Assembly: GCA_041391665.1 (NCBI GenBank)
Contig: JAWKNO010000002.1
Location: 1-64,000, forward strand
DNA: 64,000 bases
From: Bacteroidia bacterium
Lineage (GTDB): Bacteria > Bacteroidota > Bacteroidia > J057
Direction of reading: 5' to 3'
A model generated the notes under the pieces. The model had not been told where the DNA came from. It saw only the letters and a list, made by a program, of their open reading frames with translations, and made no database searches. How positions within the stretch are numbered: the stretch's first letter is position 1; each line of letters starts with the position of its first letter. This document shows positions 43,289-50,497 of this stretch, in pieces. A program made the position numbers and the translations under genes.

Positions 43289-43909
43289 CTACTCTGAAAC
43301 AGATTCGAGTGAAAATCCTGCCTGTTCGAGGATATTACGCAATTCAGGAAAATCGGCTTCTTTTATTGACAATGTCTGATGGCATGCGGTGTTATATTCT
43401 GCTGAAACCGTCTGCGTTTCAAAGCGATGAAGGATTCGGTTGATGTCGGATGTTTTTTCGTAAGGAAAGGAAATGGCAAAAGTAATCTTCGGGATAACCT
43501 GTACCATCGTATTTGCCCTGATGGCTTCTTCCGCGGAATGGCGGTATGCTTCGATGAGTCCGCGCACGCCCAGTTTTGTTCCGCCAAAATATCGCACAAC
43601 AACAATGGCCGTATTTGTCAGGGAAAATGATCGGATTGCACCGAGAATGGGCGCGCCGGCACTGTGTGAAGGTTCTCCGTCATCGCTGGCAAAGGTCGTC
43701 TCGCCATATTTGCCCAGCCTGTAAGCATAACAGTGATGGCGTGCATCATAATATTGTTGCCGTAAGGTCTGGAGCAGAATTTCTATTTCTGAGAGTGTCG
43801 TTACCGGGGATGCAAAAGCGTAAAACTTCGACCCCCTGTCGCGAAAAAAACCTTCTGAAGGTCTGGTGAGTGTAAATAGTTCCTCGGCCATGGGGTAAAT
43901 TTCTTCCAT
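43289..43909 (-). CDS. yigZ: YigZ/IMPACT family protein
   Basis: The 206-residue protein shows the conserved N-terminal IMPACT core: GSKFYAFASPV, ARHHCYAYRLG, ASDDGEPSHSAGAPIL and VVVRYFGGTKLGVRGLI, plus a C-terminal DUF1949-like domain. The family is implicated in translation-related regulation, but its bacterial role is unsettled. A start six codons later (MAEELFTL) is equally plausible. Confidence 0.9.
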   Translation of the reverse strand: MEEIYPMAEELFTLTRPSEGFFRDRGSKFYAFASPVTTLSEIEILLQTLRQQYYDARHHCYAYRLGKYGETTFASDDGEPSHSAGAPILGAIRSFSLTNTAIVVVRYFGGTKLGVRGLIEAYRHSAEEAIRANTMVQVIPKITFAISFPYEKTSDINRILHRFETQTVSAEYNTACHQTLSIKEADFPELRNILEQAGFSLESVSE

Positions 43910-43975
43910 CCAACCAAAATTTGCAAGACATATTATTTCTCACATTCGCGGATATGGTTTAATTTGGCAATTACT

Positions 43976-45091
43976 ATGAATAGCATCAGGCAATATACTC
44001 AGATATTTATTTTCATTCTCCTGGGCTTGTTGGTACTGGGATTGATTGGCGTGGTCCTGTGGTTTTTGCGGGATATCGTAAGTTATCTGATTGTCGCAGC
44101 CATTATTGCATTGATGGGCAGGCCTGTGTTGCGGGTGTTGGGTAAGGTAAAGATTCGCAACCGGCAGCTTCCTGATGGAGTGAATGCGGCAATCTCACTG
44201 GCGGTGGTGTATGGTGTGGCTTTGACCATTTTCCTGATATTCATTCCCCGGCTGATCAAACAAACCGAAAAACTCGAAAATGTAAAAATGGAAACCATTT
44301 CGAGCAGCCTTCAGGAACCGATTGCAGCGATTGACCGCGTAATTGATAAGTATCAATTGACGGATAATGGAATGTCTGTGGAAGAATATTTTGCTTCAAC
44401 TGTAAAGTCTGTAATTACCTCTGCACGCGTTTCCAATATTGCCAATTCGCTCGTAGGATTTACCGGGGATCTTTTGATCGGTTTTTTTGCTATTTCGTTT
44501 ATTGCCTTTTTTTTCCTGAAACAGCGTACGCTGATGCACCAGATGGTCATCGTGTTTATACGACCTGATTATAAGGAAAAAGTAAATACGATTCTGGTAA
44601 GTATTAAGACACTGTTGACGCGATATTTTGTCGGTGTGGTGGTCGAAGTGTTGCTGGTAGGAGCGCTAATCACTTTGGGACTGACGATATTGGGGGTGGA
44701 AAATGCGGTGCTGATCGGCTTTTTTGGCGGATTGTTTAATGTGATTCCCTATCTCGGCCCGATCATTGGCGGGGTATTGGGGATATGTCTGACGATCCTC
44801 GGTTCTCTGAATCTGAACTTTTACGATGAGATGATTCCTCTGGTGATCGGGGTAGCAATTGTCTTTGCAGTTGTACAGATGGTGGATAATTTTATTTTCC
44901 AACCTATGATCTACTCAAACAGCGTAAAGGCTCACCCGCTGGAAATTTTTCTGGTGATTTTGGTTGCCGGGAATCTTGCCGGGGTAGGGGGGATGATTGT
45001 GGCTATTCCCGTCTATACCATTTTGCGTGTGATTGCCCGGGAGTTTTTTGACCAGTTTGAAGTAGTACGCAGCATAACGAAAGACATCTGA
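43976..45091 (+). CDS. AI-2E family transporter (PerM-like permease)
   Basis: From the ATG at 43976 the protein has 371 residues and seven to eight membrane segments, starting with two adjacent spans at residues 11-55. The C-terminal hallmark region is present: GFFGGLFNVIPYLGPIIGG near 255, and DNFIFQPMIYSNSVKAHPLEIF near 305 (shortened here). The family includes the autoinducer-2 exporter TqsA and several Na+/H+ antiporters, so substrate is open. Its stop overlaps the start of the NUDIX gene (TGATG overlap at 45089-45093), so the two are translationally coupled. A TTG four codons upstream is not chosen. Confidence 0.85.
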   Translation: MNSIRQYTQIFIFILLGLLVLGLIGVVLWFLRDIVSYLIVAAIIALMGRPVLRVLGKVKIRNRQLPDGVNAAISLAVVYGVALTIFLIFIPRLIKQTEKLENVKMETISSSLQEPIAAIDRVIDKYQLTDNGMSVEEYFASTVKSVITSARVSNIANSLVGFTGDLLIGFFAISFIAFFFLKQRTLMHQMVIVFIRPDYKEKVNTILVSIKTLLTRYFVGVVVEVLLVGALITLGLTILGVENAVLIGFFGGLFNVIPYLGPIIGGVLGICLTILGSLNLNFYDEMIPLVIGVAIVFAVVQMVDNFIFQPMIYSNSVKAHPLEIFLVILVAGNLAGVGGMIVAIPVYTILRVIAREFFDQFEVVRSITKDI

Positions 45092-45657
45092 TGAATATGA
45101 ATGAGGTAACTGACCACAATCCCTGGACCATCCTCGCTTCTGAAGAAATCTATGAAAACCCCTGGATTAAACTCACCGAACATCAGGTGCTTAACCCTGC
45201 GGGTAACCCTGGTATCTACGGTACCGTTCACTTCAAAAACCAGGCGGTAGGGGTAGTACCTTATCAGGATGGATATATCTGGATGGTGGGGCAGTATCGT
45301 TTTCCCTTGAAAAAGTTTTATTGGGAGATCCCTGAAGGCGGCGGGCCTTACGGTGAAGATCCTGCTGAAACGGCCCTTCGCGAGTTGAAGGAAGAAACGG
45401 GGCTTACCGCTTTATCCGTTACGCCATTATTTCAAATGCACTTGTCCAACTCTGTGTCCGACGAATGGGGAATTGTCTACCTGGCTACCGGCCTATCGCA
45501 AGGCGAATCTTCTCCTGAAGAGACAGAGTCCCTCACGATCAAAAAAATGTCGCTGGAAGAAGTGTATGAGGAAGTCGAGGCTGGCCGGATTACAGATTCG
45601 CTGACCGTAGGCGCAGTTTACAAGCTTATGGTGATGAAATTGCAGGGGAAATTGTAA
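45091..45657 (+). CDS. NUDIX hydrolase, ADP-ribose pyrophosphatase-like
   Basis: The 188-residue protein has a full NUDIX box GGGPYGEDPAETALREL plus KEETGL (residues about 88-110) inside a fold with an N-terminal beta-sheet (WIKLTEHQVLNPAG), as in NudF-type ADP-ribose pyrophosphatases. It is coupled to the upstream permease gene by overlapping stop and start codons. Confidence 0.85.
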   Translation: MNMNEVTDHNPWTILASEEIYENPWIKLTEHQVLNPAGNPGIYGTVHFKNQAVGVVPYQDGYIWMVGQYRFPLKKFYWEIPEGGGPYGEDPAETALRELKEETGLTALSVTPLFQMHLSNSVSDEWGIVYLATGLSQGESSPEETESLTIKKMSLEEVYEEVEAGRITDSLTVGAVYKLMVMKLQGKL

Positions 45658-45658
45658 A

Positions 45659-45692
45659 TGCGACATAGTTGAAATACGTTGCGACATAGCTG
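45659..45692 (+). repeat. Direct repeat upstream of the cytochrome c gene
   Basis: TGCGACATAGTTG (45659-45671) and TGCGACATAGCTG (45680-45692) differ by one base and lie 21 bases apart, two helical turns. The second overlaps the inverted repeat CATAGCTGCTATG. The spacing suits a regulator binding one face of the DNA before the cytochrome gene. Confidence 0.4.
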
Positions 45693-45778
45693 CTATGCCG
45701 CCCGCTGGCAGAGGGATTTACTTTGTGTTTATGCTTTTACAGCTAATAACACAATGTTTCACCCTAAATCTCTCTGTT

Positions 45779-46735
45779 ATGAAAAAAGCCCTGAAAATCA
45801 CCGGACTTGCCGCAGGTGTTCTGATACTTATCATAAGTCTTGCCATTGCCTGGTTTCAACTCAAACCGCTGCCTACTTATGATGTCGTTGATAGCGGCCT
45901 AAAAGTCGAAGTAACCCCTGAACGTGTACATACCGGCGCATTGATCTCCGCCAACCTATGTGCTGTCTGTCATATGGCAGACGATGGTACCCTGAGTGGC
46001 CGGCAAATAGAAGACGTAGATGGGTTGGGTAAAATCTATTCGGCCAATATCACCCAGCATAAAGTGTATGGAATTGGCCATTATACCGATGGCGAATTGT
46101 TTTATCTGTTTCGCACCGGAGTCAAACGCGACGGGCATTTAGTGTTGCCAATGATGTTTAGCAGCTTACAGATGTCAGATGAGGATTTGTTTTCACTCAT
46201 TGCCTTTTTGCGGTCTGATGACCCTGCGGTTCAGCCTTCGGAGAATATTATCCCCCGATATAAGCAGACTTTTCTTTCAAAGATGTTGTTTAATCTTGCC
46301 TTCAAACCCCTTCCATGGAGTGGTACGCCGGTGGTGGCGCCAGATAAAAACGACAGAATTGCCTATGGAGCATATCTGGTAAAAGGAAGGCATATGTGTT
46401 ATGAGTGTCATTCAGGCAGTTTTGAGACCAATGACCCCATCAACCCTGAGAACTCGGCCAGGTATTTAGGTGGTGGAACAGAGTTTCTCGATATCCGAAC
46501 CGGGGAAGTAATAACAATTCCCAATATCACACCCGATCCGGAGCATGGCATCGGCGATTATTCACTCGAAGAATTTATCACTGCGGTAAAGTATGGCAAA
46601 AACAATGAGGGCAGGATGTTGAGGTTCCCCATGATGCCATTTGCCGGCGTTGACAGTAGCGATATTACGGCTATTTACCAATACCTTCAGACAGTTCCCC
46701 AACTTGGCCCTCCCACAGAAGCAGCAAATATGTAG
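45779..46735 (+). CDS. Diheme cytochrome c, membrane-anchored
   Basis: From the ATG at 45779 the protein has 318 residues: an N-terminal membrane anchor (residues 8-25) and two c-type heme sites, CAVCH near residue 61 and CYECH near 208, each in a cytochrome c-like domain with a distal methionine candidate. It would face the periplasm and carry electrons. An upstream in-frame ATG at 45695 would put 28 residues before the anchor and is not chosen. It ends with a good terminator. Confidence 0.85.
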   Translation: MKKALKITGLAAGVLILIISLAIAWFQLKPLPTYDVVDSGLKVEVTPERVHTGALISANLCAVCHMADDGTLSGRQIEDVDGLGKIYSANITQHKVYGIGHYTDGELFYLFRTGVKRDGHLVLPMMFSSLQMSDEDLFSLIAFLRSDDPAVQPSENIIPRYKQTFLSKMLFNLAFKPLPWSGTPVVAPDKNDRIAYGAYLVKGRHMCYECHSGSFETNDPINPENSARYLGGGTEFLDIRTGEVITIPNITPDPEHGIGDYSLEEFITAVKYGKNNEGRMLRFPMMPFAGVDSSDITAIYQYLQTVPQLGPPTEAANM

Positions 46736-46757
46736 GTGAAAGATGGCTTTTTGTTGG

Positions 46758-46786
46758 AAACCCCTGCTTTGGCGGGGGTTTTTTTA
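46758..46786 (+). terminator. Intrinsic terminator of the cytochrome c gene
   Basis: AAACCCCTGC (46758-46767) pairs with GCGGGGGTTT (46772-46781) with one wobble, followed by T residues to 46785. The convergent gene's stop lies at its edge. Confidence 0.8.
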
Positions 46787-47218
46787 TGCCCATAATTTCA
46801 ATCTTGTAAGATTAGTTGGCAATGAGGCACCCATACTTACTCCATCTTCAGTTACACTTAATCCGACAGATGCCCCCAAAATCGTGTTAGTAGAAAACAC
46901 GTTTTCTCCAATCATAATAGCATTTGAAAAAATTTTACATGTAGGAAGGTGGCCAACACTTATGCTTGAGATGATTTTTTGTTTAGGATCGAAGTGGTAT
47001 AATTCATTACCATTTTTCTTAATAATAAACCCATCAGAATTAGGATAATATTCAATATCAGGTGCAGGTCTGTCTCCCAGAATTTCAAGCTTTGCCTCGA
47101 CCCCAGATAAATCAATGATTGATAACCGACCTTCCTTATCTACTAATATTGCTCTGGTTCCCCACAAAAGAGGAATATCAACTAGATCGAAATTATTGGA
47201 GCCAATGGTTATGTTCAT
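46784..47218 (-). CDS. Hypothetical protein paired with the PIN-domain gene
   Basis: Unrecognised 144-residue soluble protein of beta-rich composition (LWGTRAILVDKEGRLSIIDL, a WD/propeller-like strand pattern). It begins three bases after the PIN-domain gene, in the same direction. Both genes are AT-richer than their neighbours, suggesting joint acquisition. Confidence 0.55.
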   Translation of the reverse strand: MNITIGSNNFDLVDIPLLWGTRAILVDKEGRLSIIDLSGVEAKLEILGDRPAPDIEYYPNSDGFIIKKNGNELYHFDPKQKIISSISVGHLPTCKIFSNAIMIGENVFSTNTILGASVGLSVTEDGVSMGASLPTNLTRLKLWA

Positions 47219-47221
47219 AAC

Positions 47222-48202
47222 TTATAAAATATCTTTTAGTGAATTTAGCCTATCCAGGTAATCTTTGTCAAATAGTTCTGGTAAATTTATTACGAATTCT
47301 GTTCTAAACTGTTGCTGAGGATAATCTTTTCCTGACGATGAGGATAGTTCATAGAAAATAACTTTGGTTATGGTCATTTCATTATTGATCATTAACTTAA
47401 CTTTTCCTGAGAGAATGTTACCCTCGGATTCCAAAAATACAATTTTTGCGATTATTTGTTCTACTCCTTCTGTACCTTGAAAAAAACTATCAATAAATAA
47501 CTTAAACTCATTTTCATTCTTATTAAAGTCAGCTTTAAGAAAAACATTCCAATGCCTTTTCAATACTTCTTTAACGGCCAGATCATACGATGATTCAATT
47601 TCTAAAAAATGGAGAGCATTATCTAAACTTTTTAGACGAATTAGCCCGGATGACTGCGCTTCAGAATCGCCTGCCTTTGAAACATGTATTTCATCCTTGC
47701 TAAGCAGTAGTGCTCCTTCTTCTTTTGTTGCAATCCTTACAGAAATGCACCAAATCACCAGATCACGCATTTCATCAGAATTCTTCTTAGAGTTTTCTGA
47801 GGAATAACTATGTGGTGGTAACCTCAAAGCTGCTCGCTCTTGTGCAGATTGAAAGTCTTCCAGCAGAGGGTGTTCAATTTGTACCGAAGCTCCACAACTT
47901 TTTAATTCTGCAACGAGGTCTCTGTGAAAATGGTCGGGTAAATCATAGTTTCTAAAACTGTGACCAATTCCCCAGTATTCTAGTTCATTTTGTAAACCTT
48001 TAAACTTCTCTACAAGCGCTTTAATATTATCCCTTTGAATTCTTTCTAATTCCAATTCGACCGTTTTCGGGATTATGATTGTATGGCCTGACTGGTTGAT
48101 CTTCTGGCAAAACTGACATAGTGATCGAGAGATATCGCCATTCTTTTTAGCTGAAGGTAGCTGCAATTGGGTAAGAATATCCGAGTTGAAAATGATTTTC
48201 AT
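47222..48202 (-). CDS. PIN-domain-like putative ribonuclease
   Basis: The 326-residue protein has an N-terminal PIN-like fold: strand IIFNSDIL with a first acidic residue at about D8, TIIIPKTVELELER with the second acidic position near 48-52, and RDLVIWCISV with ALLLSKDEI carrying the third and fourth acidic residues near 147 and 171. The C-terminal 130 residues are of unknown type. PIN proteins are usually RNases. The gene is AT-rich and paired with a downstream small gene, so a toxin or defence module is possible. The pairing order differs from typical VapBC, where the antitoxin comes first. Confidence 0.55.
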   Translation of the reverse strand: MKIIFNSDILTQLQLPSAKKNGDISRSLCQFCQKINQSGHTIIIPKTVELELERIQRDNIKALVEKFKGLQNELEYWGIGHSFRNYDLPDHFHRDLVAELKSCGASVQIEHPLLEDFQSAQERAALRLPPHSYSSENSKKNSDEMRDLVIWCISVRIATKEEGALLLSKDEIHVSKAGDSEAQSSGLIRLKSLDNALHFLEIESSYDLAVKEVLKRHWNVFLKADFNKNENEFKLFIDSFFQGTEGVEQIIAKIVFLESEGNILSGKVKLMINNEMTITKVIFYELSSSSGKDYPQQQFRTEFVINLPELFDKDYLDRLNSLKDIL

Positions 48203-48271
48203 GTAGCTAAAATAAACAAAGGAATATTTAGTTGCAAATATGTATAATTAATTCCTTTTGTTATTTTTTCA

Positions 48272-49060
48272 TCACTGCTTATACCAGATCTGCTTTGACC
48301 CGTTGTCAAATTTGAGCATCAGCGTCGTCCCTTCAATATAATACCCCGAGTAGGGATACCATTGGTTGCCGCCTTCTTCCATGACGTAAATCACACCGCC
48401 TTTGGCTTTCCAGAATCCGCGCTCATAGTCGCCGCTGTTGCCGGTATCGGCACTGGCCGAACCAAATGCATTGTCTCCCCCTGCCATGACCCGGCCATTG
48501 CCATAAAGAAATGCTCCGTCTGCCTTGAGGTGCATGAAAAATTGCGAAACAGAAGAAAACGTTCCGCTGATATAGGTTTCCGTATGTTCCCACGAACCGA
48601 TCAGCCGGGCGTCGAGCTCTGATGAGGCGATCTGTGGTTTGGGTGTGGATGGGGTCTGTACCTGGGTGGTTTTTCCGGTTCCTGCGGTCTGAGCAGAGGC
48701 TCCTGCTTTTTGCATGACGATTTTCTGCGCCTGGTCATACAGGGGTTTCTGAAACAGACTGAGCGGGATAATGGAAAAAATCAGGTCTTTTCCCTGCATG
48801 CCGGCTTCAAAATATACCGGAATGCCAATGGCAGTCTGAAGCTTACCTTTGACCAGCCCGTTTTCCTCTACGCCTTCCAGTGGGTAAATGTCGCCGTTGT
48901 CATCAAGCATTTGCCCGGTGAGATTGCCTTTGCCGTTGAGGGTAAGTACAATTTTTCCGTTGGCTGTCTGGGATGAATAGGTTCCGGCAAGGGAAGGTGT
49001 CTGGCTGAATGCGGACATGGTGAAAATGATAATTGAAAAAACGGAAAGCAGGATTTTCAT
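48272..49060 (-). CDS. Secreted hypothetical protein with lipocalin-like repeats
   Basis: From the ATG at 49058-49060 the protein has 262 residues: a signal peptide (cleavage near AFS-QT), a beta-rich first domain (LAGTYSSQTANGKIVLTLNG), a low-complexity linker (TQVQTPSTPKPQ near 135) and a second beta domain beginning LIGSWEHTETY. Both halves start with a G-T-Y or G-S-W strand as in small lipocalin-type proteins. A longer upstream frame reaching 49384 is rejected because it precedes the signal peptide. It is exported; function unknown. Confidence 0.65.
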   Translation of the reverse strand: MKILLSVFSIIIFTMSAFSQTPSLAGTYSSQTANGKIVLTLNGKGNLTGQMLDDNGDIYPLEGVEENGLVKGKLQTAIGIPVYFEAGMQGKDLIFSIIPLSLFQKPLYDQAQKIVMQKAGASAQTAGTGKTTQVQTPSTPKPQIASSELDARLIGSWEHTETYISGTFSSVSQFFMHLKADGAFLYGNGRVMAGGDNAFGSASADTGNSGDYERGFWKAKGGVIYVMEEGGNQWYPYSGYYIEGTTLMLKFDNGSKQIWYKQ

Positions 49061-49085
49061 ATACTTAAGGTTGAGGTGGAAATAA

Positions 49086-50480
49086 CTAACGCTGAAACAT
49101 GGCTTCAAAGTGAGGGGAAGGCATAAAAATTCCGCCGCTTTTTTCAAAAAATTCTTTTCCGGTTTCATACACTCCCTGTACGGGTTTTGTCCAGGGTGCA
49201 TCCGCCATCGGGTGCCAGGTGCGCATTTCTTCCCAGTTCTGGTAGTTTTGCCAGCCATTGGTTTCCTGAAGGCCAAAGTCCATATCCGGAAACGGTGCAA
49301 GCCGCGCAGCAATGGCTTTGTTCCAGTCAACAAGCAAAGGGTTGACCGTAAGGTCTGCACAGAAACAAGGGATATTTCGCTCAAAACATTCCTGCGCGAT
49401 TTTAATGGTCATACTCATGGTCTTGGCAATGGCTTTGACTGCGATGGAATTGTAGCCTTGTTCGATTCGTTCGATGGATTCTTTTACTGTATGTGCACTT
49501 TCGTCGGCTGCGATCCGTGGCCCGCGGGCTGCGAGGTCGTGAACCGGTTCCTGATTCCGCTCGCCAAAGGGTTCTTCCATTACGGCGATTTGCGGGAGTG
49601 CACCGATTTTTTCGGCGTGGTCGAGAAATTTGTGCAGGGTGTCTTTGCTGTCATAACGGCCATTGGCGTCAAAATAGTAAGGAAGTTTCCCGTCTTTGGT
49701 ATGTGTGGTTTCAAAATGGCCGATGGTTTTGTGAATGGCGGAAAGGAATTCTTTGTCTTTTTCCAGCATTTCTTCCTGCGTACCGGGTGCACCGATTTTG
49801 ATTTTCATAATAAAAAATCCCTGTTCGGCCATTTGTTTGATCTCTTCCATCGGGGTTCCGTAGGATAGCGCCGGAATAGCTGCAACTTTTCCATGGCGGA
49901 AGGAAAGCCCCGGGCGAAAGGTTTCCGGAACCATTTCGTCAAAATTTTTCATCTGATTGGCTTCGGCATAATGGAGCCAGGCGGCATTGTCCACTGCCAC
50001 CAGCGCATTGAGCGCAAAGGTCGTGCGCAGGTCGGGGTTGCGGGTAATGGTTTTGCCGTAGGCGAGCACCTCGGGCAGCAACTCGTCGAGAAGGGTCATC
50101 GGATCGGTGAAAGTCTGCCCCTTCAGCATCTGAAGGGCGCGTTCGGTCATGGCAAACATGAGGGCATTGCCGCCATTCTCCGAATGGGCGAGAAAGGTCG
50201 TCGCATCGCACCACAACACACTCTGAATGCCCGGCCCCACCTTGTGGATGCCTTCGTCGGTTTCCATAAAGGCGGCTGTCTGCCAGTTGTTGGTGAGAAA
50301 TCCGCCCTTAAATCCAAAGGGACGCCGTAGTTTCTGCCTGTCAAAATTGGCATCTACCTTGGCAATGGTGATTTTTTTGCGCACAGGCTGTGCATTCATG
50401 CATCCGGGCGTTACCGCCATTCCCGCTGCTGCCAGTGCTGTAAAAGCTCCCGCTTGTTTTACAAATTCTCTGCGATCCAT
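49086..50480 (-). CDS. Exported enolase-superfamily enzyme (mandelate racemase/MLE type)
   Basis: The 464-residue protein has the muconate-lactonizing/mandelate-racemase layout: lysine pair MKIKIG near 224, metal ligands in YFDANGRY near 267, MEEPF near 306 and AADESAH near 330, and a second catalytic lysine in SIAVKAIAK near 348. The N-terminus has RREF followed by a hydrophobic segment and a cysteine in TPGC at residues 24-27, consistent with a Tat-exported lipoprotein. Exported members are less usual than cytoplasmic ones. It likely acts on a sugar acid or amino-acid derivative in the periplasm; the substrate is unknown. Confidence 0.8.
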   Translation of the reverse strand: MDRREFVKQAGAFTALAAAGMAVTPGCMNAQPVRKKITIAKVDANFDRQKLRRPFGFKGGFLTNNWQTAAFMETDEGIHKVGPGIQSVLWCDATTFLAHSENGGNALMFAMTERALQMLKGQTFTDPMTLLDELLPEVLAYGKTITRNPDLRTTFALNALVAVDNAAWLHYAEANQMKNFDEMVPETFRPGLSFRHGKVAAIPALSYGTPMEEIKQMAEQGFFIMKIKIGAPGTQEEMLEKDKEFLSAIHKTIGHFETTHTKDGKLPYYFDANGRYDSKDTLHKFLDHAEKIGALPQIAVMEEPFGERNQEPVHDLAARGPRIAADESAHTVKESIERIEQGYNSIAVKAIAKTMSMTIKIAQECFERNIPCFCADLTVNPLLVDWNKAIAARLAPFPDMDFGLQETNGWQNYQNWEEMRTWHPMADAPWTKPVQGVYETGKEFFEKSGGIFMPSPHFEAMFQR

Positions 50481-50497
50481 AATGTAGGGTAGGTTAT

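Noticed and set aside
49110..49868. 252-codon plus-strand frame opposite the enolase-superfamily gene
   Set aside because: Shadow of a gene with all catalytic motifs in place.
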